A stretch of 40,202 nt of DNA from an uncultured Prevotellaceae bacterium (GTDB lineage: Bacteria; Bacteroidota; Bacteroidia; Bacteroidales; Bacteroidaceae): assembly GCA_902768105.1 (NCBI GenBank), contig CACXJZ010000021.1:1-40202 (forward strand). Direction: 5' to 3'. This document shows, piece after piece, positions 28,394 through 34,254 of this stretch. The position numbers and the translations under genes were made by a program. The notes under the pieces were generated by a model, which was given only the letters and a program-made list of their open reading frames with translations, searched no databases and was not told the origin of the DNA. Within the stretch, counting starts at the first letter, position 1. Every line of letters begins with the position of its first letter.

Positions 28394-28425
28394 CACCTTA
28401 CAACGAACAATATCCAAGCATTTTT

Positions 28426-29058
28426 ATGGACGCAATCAAGAAACTATTTGCAGCAAAGCTGCTGGAGATCAAGGCAGTCAAACTACAACCCAGCGACCCG
28501 TTCACGTGGGCATCGGGCTGGAAGTCACCTATTTATACCGATAACCGCAAGACGCTCGGCTTTACTGACGTACGCTCGTTCGTCAAGCTGGAGCTGTGTC
28601 ATGCCATTCAGGAACATTTCCCTGAGGCAGAGGCTGTTGCCGGCGTGGCAACAGGTGCCATTGCACAGGGTGCGCTGGTGGCCGACGAACTGGGACTGCC
28701 CTACGCCTACGTTCGTCCGAAGCCGAAAGATCACGGTATGGGCAATCAGGTGGAGGGCGAACTGCAGCAGGGCGCGAAAGTCATCGTCGTGGAAGACCTG
28801 ATTTCCACGGGTGGCAGCAGCCTGAAGGCTGTGGCTGCGCTACGTGCCTACGGTGTGGAGGTCATCGGCATGGTGGCCAGCTTCACCTACGGTTTCCCTG
28901 TGGCTGAAGAGGCTTTCCGCGAAGCTGGTGTGAAGCTCGTTACCCTGAGCGACTACAATGCCGTTGTGGAGCAGGCTGCCGCCACGGGCTACATCAAGCC
29001 TGAAGAGATTGAAGTGTTGAAGGAATGGCGTAAAAGCCCATCTACATGGAGGCAGTAA
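28426..29058 (+). CDS. pyrE: Orotate phosphoribosyltransferase
   Basis: PyrE joins orotate to PRPP to make orotidine 5'-phosphate in pyrimidine synthesis. The 210-residue product has the substrate-binding ASGWKSPIYTDNRKTLG segment, a VAGVATGAIAQG loop, the YVRPKPKDHGMGNQVEG flexible catalytic loop and the PRPP motif VIVVEDLISTGGS. The length is normal. It is followed by an SRPBCC-like gene across a TAAATTG heptamer array whose first unit contains the pyrE stop codon. Confidence 0.95.
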   Translation: MDAIKKLFAAKLLEIKAVKLQPSDPFTWASGWKSPIYTDNRKTLGFTDVRSFVKLELCHAIQEHFPEAEAVAGVATGAIAQGALVADELGLPYAYVRPKPKDHGMGNQVEGELQQGAKVIVVEDLISTGGSSLKAVAALRAYGVEVIGMVASFTYGFPVAEEAFREAGVKLVTLSDYNAVVEQAAATGYIKPEEIEVLKEWRKSPSTWRQ

Positions 29059-29091
29059 ATTGTAAATTGTAAATTGTCAAATTGTAAATTG
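29056..29091 (+). repeat. TAAATTG heptamer array between pyrE and the SRPBCC gene
   Basis: Three TAAATTG units, an 8-base variant (TCAAATTG) and another TAAATTG. The pyrE TAA stop is the first three bases of the first unit, and the next gene's ATG comes 2 bp after the last. The array is the complete intergenic region. Confidence 0.88.
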
Positions 29092-29093
29092 AA

Positions 29094-29507
29094 ATGACAA
29101 AATTTGAAAGTAGCATCAAGCAGATTCCCTATCCTCAGGAGGCGGTCTATCGCAACCTGAGCGACCTGTCGAATCTGGAAAAGGTACGTGACCGCGTGCC
29201 CGAGGATAAAGTCAAGGACTTCACGTTCGACAAGGACTCTGTGACCATCAGCGCAGATCCCGTCGGAAATATCACCCTGCGCATCTGTGAGCGTGAGGAG
29301 CCCAAGTGCATCAAGTTTGAGACGGCACAGTCGCCGCTGCCCTTCAACCTGTGGATTCAGGTGCTGCCCGTCACGGAGACCACCAGCAAGATGAAGCTTA
29401 CGCTGAAGGCCGACATCCCCTTCATGTTGAAGGGCATGGTAAGCGGTCCCCTGGAGGACGGTCTGGAGAAGATTGCCGATGCACTGGCGCAGATTCCGTA
29501 TGAGTGA
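29094..29507 (+). CDS. SRPBCC-like (START/polyketide-cyclase fold) protein
   Basis: The 137-residue product resembles SRPBCC proteins, which form a helix-grip fold with a hydrophobic ligand pocket. It shows an N-terminal strand (KFESSIKQIPYPQEAVYRNL), an LSDLSNLEK helix, several central strands (VTISADPVGNITLRI, CIKFETA, FNLWIQVLPV, SKMKLTLKADIP) and a C-terminal helix (LEDGLEKIADALAQIPYE). The ligand and role are unknown. The TGA stop (29505-29507) lies inside the first heptamer of the inverted arm at 29503. Confidence 0.65.
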   Translation: MTKFESSIKQIPYPQEAVYRNLSDLSNLEKVRDRVPEDKVKDFTFDKDSVTISADPVGNITLRICEREEPKCIKFETAQSPLPFNLWIQVLPVTETTSKMKLTLKADIPFMLKGMVSGPLEDGLEKIADALAQIPYE

Positions 29508-29543
29508 AGAGTGAAGAATGAAGAGTGAAGAATTTGCTACCGC
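29503..29543 (+). repeat. Left inverted arm (AGTGAAG-type x4 + AATTTGCTACCGC)
   Basis: The units are AGTGAAG, AGTGAAG, AATGAAG, AGTGAAG, then the 13-mer. It is almost identical to 31316-31356, including the AATGAAG variant in third place. It supplies the SRPBCC gene's TGA stop. Confidence 0.92.
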
Positions 29544-29545
29544 GT

Positions 29546-29932
29546 ATGATACATTATAACAGAGAAGGAGGTCCCTTGCATCAAAAAAGCTATGCTTTTG
29601 CTATAAGGATAGTCAAGATGTTTCTGCATTTTACCGACTGCGACTGGAAGTTACAGGCCATATACAAACAGGTACTACGATCGGGAACATCTATCTCTGC
29701 CAATGTTCATGAATCTGAATTTGCGCAAAGTCCTTCAGACTTTATTTCGAAACTTCACATAGCACTAAAAGAGGCTAATGAGACGATGAATTGGCTAAAT
29801 CTTTTACACGACACAGATTTTCTTGACGATAAAGGTTTTGAAAGTATGGCAGCTGATTGTAATGAAATCATGGCTCTACTTGTTTCATCAATAAAAACAA
29901 CTAAAAAGAATAACCTGATAAAAACTGAGTGA
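29546..29932 (+). CDS. Four-helix-bundle protein, S23/IVP family (23S rRNA intervening-sequence protein-like)
   Basis: The product has 128 residues from the ATG at 29546; a GTG at 29525 would read through the repeat arm and is not preferred. The core follows the S23/IVP pattern: a first helix (SYAFAIRIVKMFLHF), a helix ending in QVLRSGTSISANVHES, then DFISKLHIALKEANETMNWLNLLHDTDFL and a last helix (AADCNEIMALLVSSIKTT). The family includes proteins encoded in 23S rRNA intervening sequences and relatives of Avd from diversity-generating retroelements; their biochemical role is poorly known. The gene is visibly richer in A+T than pyrE and argH around it. It sits tightly between 41-bp inverted arms, which suggests it arrived as a unit. 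Confidence 0.85.
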   Translation: MIHYNREGGPLHQKSYAFAIRIVKMFLHFTDCDWKLQAIYKQVLRSGTSISANVHESEFAQSPSDFISKLHIALKEANETMNWLNLLHDTDFLDDKGFESMAADCNEIMALLVSSIKTTKKNNLIKTE

Positions 29933-29942
29933 GAATGGAAGA

Positions 29943-29983
29943 GCGGAAGCAAATTCTTCACTCTTCACTCTTCACTCTTCACT
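29943..29983 (+). repeat. Right inverted arm (GCGGAAGCAAATT + CTTCACT x4)
   Basis: Four perfect CTTCACT units follow the 13-mer, ending 6 bp before the argH ATG at 29990. It is the complement of the left arm except at two positions. Confidence 0.92.
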
Positions 29984-29989
29984 AGAATT

Positions 29990-31327
29990 ATGAAGCTTTG
30001 GGAAAAAGACTTTGAGATTAACAAGGAGATAGAGCGGTTCACCGTAGGTCGTGACCGCGAGATGGACCTCTATCTGGCCAAATACGACGTGTTGGGCTCC
30101 ATGGCCCACATCACCATGCTGGAGAGCATCGGACTCATCGGCAAGGACGAGCTGCCGCAGCTGTTGGCAGAGCTCCGTAACATCTACGCTGTGTGCGAGC
30201 GTGGCGAGTTCGTCATCGAAGACGGCATCGAGGATGTCCACTCACAGGTGGAGCTCATGCTCACCCGTAAGCTGGGCGACATGGGCAAGAAGATTCACTC
30301 CGGCCGTTCTCGCAACGACCAGGTGCTGGTCGATCTGAAGCTCTTTACGCGCAGCCGGCTCATCGACATTGCCCGTCAGGTGAAGACGCTCTTCGACGAG
30401 CTCATTGAGAAGAGCAACCGCTATAAGGACTTGCTCATGCCCGGCTATACCCACCTGCAGGTGGCCATGCCCAGCTCGTTCGGCCTGTGGTTTGGCGCCT
30501 ATGCCGAGTCGTTGTGCGACGATATGCTGTTCTTGCAGGCTGCCTACAGGATGACCAACCGTAACCCCCTCGGCTCCGCTGCCGGCTACGGAAGCAGCTT
30601 CCCCCTGAACCGTCAGATGACCACCGACCTGCTGGGCTTCGACACGATGGACTATAACGTGGTGTATGCCCAGATGGGACGCGGCAAGACCGAGCGTAAC
30701 GTGGGCTTCGCGCTGGCTACCATCGCCGGCACGCTGGCCAAGCTCGCCTTCGATGCCTGTCTGTTCAACTCGCAGAATTTCTCGTTTGTGAAGCTGCCCA
30801 AGGAGTGTACTACAGGATCGAGCATCATGCCCCATAAGAAGAACCCTGACGTCTTCGAGCTCATACGTGCCAAGAGCAACAAGCTCCAGGCGCTGCCCCA
30901 GCAGGTGACGCTCATCATGAACAACCTGCCCTGCGGCTACTTCCGCGACCTGCAGATTATCAAGGAGGTGTTCCTGCCGGCCTTCGACGAACTGGAGGAC
31001 TGTCTGCAGATGACCGCCTACATCATCAATAAGATGGAGGTCAACGAACACATCCTCGACAACCCCATGTACGACCCGATGTTCTCGGTGGAGGAGGTGA
31101 ACCGCCTGGCGTCAGAAGGATTGCCCTTCCGCGATGCCTACAAGAAGGTGGGACTCGACATCGAGGCCGGCCGTTTCACGCCCAACAAGAACATTCACCA
31201 CACCCACGAGGGCAGCCTCGGCAACCTCTGTAACGACCGCATCGCTGCCCTCATGGACAGCGTGCTCAGTCAGTTCCACTTCGAACGTGTCAGTGATGCG
31301 GAAAAGAAACTTTTAAGTGAAGAGTGA
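29990..31327 (+). CDS. argH: Argininosuccinate lyase
   Basis: ArgH splits argininosuccinate into arginine and fumarate, the last step of arginine synthesis. The 445-residue product shows family motifs: DVHSQVE, the HSGRSRNDQV segment, the PGYTHLQVAMP segment with the catalytic His region, and the fumarase/lyase signature GSSIMPHKKNPD near residues 278-289. The length is near normal. The final codons (SEE and the TGA) are encoded by the AGTGAAG repeat arm at 31316, so the native C-terminus seems to have been replaced by a few repeat-encoded residues. Confidence 0.95.
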   Translation: MKLWEKDFEINKEIERFTVGRDREMDLYLAKYDVLGSMAHITMLESIGLIGKDELPQLLAELRNIYAVCERGEFVIEDGIEDVHSQVELMLTRKLGDMGKKIHSGRSRNDQVLVDLKLFTRSRLIDIARQVKTLFDELIEKSNRYKDLLMPGYTHLQVAMPSSFGLWFGAYAESLCDDMLFLQAAYRMTNRNPLGSAAGYGSSFPLNRQMTTDLLGFDTMDYNVVYAQMGRGKTERNVGFALATIAGTLAKLAFDACLFNSQNFSFVKLPKECTTGSSIMPHKKNPDVFELIRAKSNKLQALPQQVTLIMNNLPCGYFRDLQIIKEVFLPAFDELEDCLQMTAYIINKMEVNEHILDNPMYDPMFSVEEVNRLASEGLPFRDAYKKVGLDIEAGRFTPNKNIHHTHEGSLGNLCNDRIAALMDSVLSQFHFERVSDAEKKLLSEE

Positions 31328-31356
31328 AAAATGAAGAGTGAAAAATTTGCTACCGC
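31316..31356 (+). repeat. Second left arm (AGTGAAG-type x4 + AATTTGCTACCGC)
   Basis: The units are AGTGAAG, AGTGAAA, AATGAAG, AGTGAAA, then the same 13-mer, 41 bp in all. It matches 29503-29543 except for two G-to-A changes, and again overlaps the stop of the preceding gene. An in-frame ATG at 31331 lies inside it. Confidence 0.9.
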
Positions 31357-31360
31357 CCTC

Positions 31361-31975
31361 ATGGCTTGCAGGAAGTTACGTCACAACTTGTTGTTGTGTG
31401 CAGTATTCTTTACTCTTCACTCTTCACTCTTCACTCTATCCTCCTGCAACGCTGAGAACGAGTACAGCAGCCAGCCCTGTTACTTCGCTTATCAGAATGC
31501 GAACTACCTCGACCCGGCACTCGCCTCTGCCATGAATGCGCAGTCGCGTGGCGTGTTCTGTCAGATTAGCGAGTCGATGAGCGCTGGCGTCACTTACCTG
31601 AACTTCAAGAACAATCAGGGCCTCACGTCGCAACAGAAAGAGACGGCCCTCGAACGGCAGACAGCCTATGTCATAGGTGTAAACAATGGCATCATCGTTG
31701 GCTATCAGACGCTCAACGATTCTCCCAACGGTGGCTTCGCGGCCTACGACCTGCAGTGTCCCAACTGCGTGCGCCGCCACGCCAGCTACACCAATCCCCG
31801 TTATCCGCTTACCATGGCCGTCAGTGGCATTGCCACGTGTAGCAACTGCAACAAGCATTACGACATGAACAACCGCGGTGTGATACAGGACGGTGAGTCT
31901 GGCGACGTCAACCTCACCCAGTACGTTGCCACCACCACCGGTCCCTTCGGCTATCTGTTGGTGCACAACCGGTAA
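31361..31975 (+). CDS. Lipoprotein with CxxC…CxxC motif (Rieske-fold or zinc-ribbon-like)
   Basis: From the ATG at 31361 the product has 204 residues, with a lipoprotein signal peptide ending LSSC (Cys29). The signal peptide's hydrophobic part (FFTLHSSLFTLSS) is encoded largely by CTTCACT heptamers. An upstream ATG at 31331 inside the repeat arm would add ten residues. The mature part has a QCPNC motif and, about 30 residues on, a TCSNCNKHYDMNNRG motif. This four-cysteine layout suggests a metal-binding domain resembling a Rieske fold with cysteines in place of histidines, or a zinc ribbon. Function is unknown, and it probably faces the periplasm. Confidence 0.65.
   Translation: MACRKLRHNLLLCAVFFTLHSSLFTLSSCNAENEYSSQPCYFAYQNANYLDPALASAMNAQSRGVFCQISESMSAGVTYLNFKNNQGLTSQQKETALERQTAYVIGVNNGIIVGYQTLNDSPNGGFAAYDLQCPNCVRRHASYTNPRYPLTMAVSGIATCSNCNKHYDMNNRGVIQDGESGDVNLTQYVATTTGPFGYLLVHNR
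31408..31435 (+). repeat. CTTCACT heptamer array inside a signal-peptide coding region
   Basis: One CTTTACT and three CTTCACT units are preceded by GCAGTATT, similar to the GCAAATT end of other right arms. The array is inverted relative to the arm at 31316-31356, only about 50 bp away, so the pair could form a hairpin at the 5' end of the lipoprotein gene. Confidence 0.85.
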
Positions 31976-31991
31976 CAGCTTTCCACTGCCC

Positions 31992-33740
31992 ATGAAGAGA
32001 TGCTACGTTGTTATTACGTGCCTTTGCGCGCTGCTGCTGTACGGCTGCGGACAGCGGTACGATGCTGTGCTCACAGACATTGACAGCCTAATTGACGTCA
32101 ATGCCGACAGTGCATTGGTGCAGCTCCGTAAGATGGACTGCCCGTCGTCCAGGAGTGACCGCATGTACTACTACCTGCTGTTGGCCGATGCTGCCAATAA
32201 GTGCTACGACACGCTACCCTCCGACAGCATCATGCACCTCGTGACCGACTTCTACGACGCCCACGGCACGGCCAACGAACAGGTACGCGCCCACTACCTC
32301 TTAGGCTGCGTCTATCGTGACCTTGGTGAAGCGCCCCATGCCCTTGACTGCTTCCATGATGCCGTCATGTGTGCCGACACTACTGCCGCCGACTGTGATT
32401 TCCGCACCCTCAGCCGCGTACATTCCCAGACCGCAGCCCTGTTAGGTGAGCAACTACTGCCTCGCCAGCAGTTAGAGGAGTTGCACCTGCAATATGCCAA
32501 TGCCATGCGTGCCAAGGATACGCTTTGTGCGCTGAATGCAAAAGAACAAATGTCTACGACTTATGAGATAATGGAGATGTATGATTCTGCAACTATTATA
32601 TGTAAGGATGTGATAGAATCATATCAAATATATGGAGATAGTACGTCTGCTGCTATTTGTTGTGGTAGGATGGTTTCACCACTGATTAATCTACAGCGTT
32701 GTGAAGAAGCTCCACTTTTCTTAGATAAATATGAGACACAAACGGACCTCTTTGATAGTTTGGGTAATATAGAAAGAGGTCGAGAAATCTATTATGGAAT
32801 AAAGGGACGTTATTTTTTAGGCATAAACCGTTACGATTCTGCAGAGTATTACTTCCGGAAAGAGTTGCTGAGTACTCACGACTTGAACAACCGTGAAAGT
32901 GCCTATCGTGGATTACACATGCTTTATAAGCAGAATAGCCAACGCGATTCCATGACTAAGTATGCAGAATTATCCTATGAAACGACCGATGCCCACTTTC
33001 GTGAGAAGGAGACCGACGAGTTGCGTCACATGCAATCGCTTTACAACTACAGCCGTAACCAGAGCATTGCCCGCCAGAAGACAGCTGAAGCAAATCATAA
33101 CCGTCTGATGATCATCATCCTTTTGTTTGTGTTGGTTTTTGTCCTGACAACCAGTATTTTTGCTTTCCTATATTTTAGACGTAGAAAGCAGGCGCAAATA
33201 CGAGAGCAGCAACTAAAGTATAGACACCACATTGAAAAAATGGAACAAGCTCTTGATGACCTGCATAAAGTGAAACAAATCAAAGACGAGCAGGCAACCA
33301 TTCTTATTCAGGAAAAGACTGACTATATCGAACAATTGCAACAAAGGTTAGAAGAATATGAAACACTTAACGAAAGAGAATCTAATACACTTGAAAGAAC
33401 AATCATCAAATCAAACGTTTATCAACGTTTCTTGTATCTGTCTCAACATCCGCGTGAGGGAGTGACGAGAAGCGACTGGGAAGCATTGCAAATGATGTTC
33501 GAAGACCACCTGCCCAATTTCCATAGTACCATATATCATTACTGTCCAAATTTGTCAAATAGCGACTATCGGCTGTGCATGTTGGTCAGACTCTATTTCT
33601 CTCCTTCAGACATAGCCGTACTAACAGGTATGACACTTGCCAACATTTCTGTTAAACGCTATCGTCTTCTGGATAAGGTTTTTAATCAAAAAGAAGGAAG
33701 TGCCAAAGATTTTGACAAAATGACACGAAATATCAAATAA
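31992..33740 (+). CDS. Membrane-anchored TPR regulator-like lipoprotein with C-terminal helix-turn-helix
   Basis: The product has 582 residues from the ATG at 31992; the frame is open further upstream but there shadows the previous gene. The signal sequence ends LLLYGC (Cys19). Residues about 25-365 are helical repeats resembling TPRs (e.g. RAHYLLGCVYRDLGEAPHALDCFHDAV). A transmembrane helix lies near 373-396 (LMIIILLFVLVFVLTTSIFAFLYF), followed by a long charged coiled coil. The C-terminus (SDYRLCMLVRLYFSPSDIAVLTGMTLANISVKRYRLLDKVF) resembles a LuxR-like helix-turn-helix. This layout is common in Bacteroidota and suggests sensing on one side of the membrane and DNA binding on the other. Base use turns AT-rich from about 32530 onward. 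Confidence 0.72.
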   Translation: MKRCYVVITCLCALLLYGCGQRYDAVLTDIDSLIDVNADSALVQLRKMDCPSSRSDRMYYYLLLADAANKCYDTLPSDSIMHLVTDFYDAHGTANEQVRAHYLLGCVYRDLGEAPHALDCFHDAVMCADTTAADCDFRTLSRVHSQTAALLGEQLLPRQQLEELHLQYANAMRAKDTLCALNAKEQMSTTYEIMEMYDSATIICKDVIESYQIYGDSTSAAICCGRMVSPLINLQRCEEAPLFLDKYETQTDLFDSLGNIERGREIYYGIKGRYFLGINRYDSAEYYFRKELLSTHDLNNRESAYRGLHMLYKQNSQRDSMTKYAELSYETTDAHFREKETDELRHMQSLYNYSRNQSIARQKTAEANHNRLMIIILLFVLVFVLTTSIFAFLYFRRRKQAQIREQQLKYRHHIEKMEQALDDLHKVKQIKDEQATILIQEKTDYIEQLQQRLEEYETLNERESNTLERTIIKSNVYQRFLYLSQHPREGVTRSDWEALQMMFEDHLPNFHSTIYHYCPNLSNSDYRLCMLVRLYFSPSDIAVLTGMTLANISVKRYRLLDKVFNQKEGSAKDFDKMTRNIK

Positions 33741-33834
33741 AGAAAATTCTTGGCGGTCAGCGTGTTAGAGAAAAGTGTTTACTTTTTGTTGACTATTATT
33801 TCCCCTATATTTCACCATCTTTTTCATAATTACC

Positions 33835-33842
33835 TACTTTTA
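33835..33842 (+). promoter_or_regulatory. Weak -7-like box (TACTTTTA) before the DUF3244 gene
   Basis: It differs from TAnnTTTG at the last base and lies 29 nt before the ATG at 33872, in an AT-rich 131-bp gap after the regulator gene. No matching -33 element was found at the usual spacing. Confidence 0.25.
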
Positions 33843-33871
33843 CGTCTGCAAATTTTTAAATCAAGGTAATT

Positions 33872-34234
33872 ATGAAAAGATTCTTTTTAATTCTGTTCAT
33901 GGCAGTCAGCCTGCCGATGTGTTTAAATGTGAACGCTCAAGGGATTGAAATTTCATTAAGTGTTCAAATTATTGACAATTCAGCGATAGGCAACAAGCCC
34001 GCTCGTGGTCCTGTTGCAATTCCCTCGGTCAGCATCGATGGCTACACCTTATATATTAACAGCAGCCATCCTGACTACACGGTGCAGTTGGTTGACGAGG
34101 ACGATGAGGTCATTTATGAAGTGTTTGTAGCCGAGAATGTCAGCACCGTACAGCTTCCTGCCGTCTATAGTGGCGAGTACCGTCTGAATATACTTTGGGG
34201 CAGCTGGTGTTTCTGGGGATATGTTGAATTATAG
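33872..34234 (+). CDS. DUF3244-family small secreted protein
   Basis: The 120-residue product has a Sec signal peptide (FFLILFMAVSLPMCLNVNAQ) and a single small beta-sandwich-like domain: PSVSIDGYTLYINSSHPDYTVQLVDEDDEVIYEVFV, then STVQLPAVYSGEYRLNILWG and WGYVEL. This matches the pattern of DUF3244 proteins, common in gut Bacteroidales and of unknown function. It sits between a membrane regulator and Rhs-type genes and may be controlled with them. Confidence 0.7.
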   Translation: MKRFFLILFMAVSLPMCLNVNAQGIEISLSVQIIDNSAIGNKPARGPVAIPSVSIDGYTLYINSSHPDYTVQLVDEDDEVIYEVFVAENVSTVQLPAVYSGEYRLNILWGSWCFWGYVEL

Positions 34235-34254
34235 GTAATTTCACATCATATAGA

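Larger units (their letters stand above)
29503..29983 (+). mobile_element. Candidate IVS-like element: four-helix-bundle gene between 41-bp inverted arms
   Basis: The left arm (29503-29543) is four AGTGAAG-type heptamers plus AATTTGCTACCGC. The right arm (29943-29983) is GCGGAAGCAAATT plus four CTTCACT heptamers. Read as complements, the arms match at 39 of 41 positions. The enclosed gene starts 2 bp after the left arm and stops 10 bp before the right arm. The size (481 bp) and content resemble 23S rRNA intervening sequences that carry S23/IVP genes, but the site is between protein genes. No clear target duplication is visible. That it moves is an inference. Confidence 0.55.

Noticed and set aside
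29525-29545. GTG start for the four-helix-bundle gene inside the left arm
   Set aside because: It would translate the repeat arm (KNLLP). The ATG at 29546 starts just before the family pattern.
29497-29990. Target-site duplication around the inverted-arm element
   Set aside because: Flanks were compared by eye; only a short TATG match near both sides, at unequal distances, was seen. This is not convincing.
30242-31051. 269-codon minus-strand frame inside argH
   Set aside because: Shadow of the strongly conserved argH reading frame; no recognisable protein pattern.
31893-31991. Longer N-terminus for the TPR regulator
   Set aside because: The extension overlaps the preceding lipoprotein gene and would put a Pro/Ser-rich stretch before a clear lipoprotein signal peptide.
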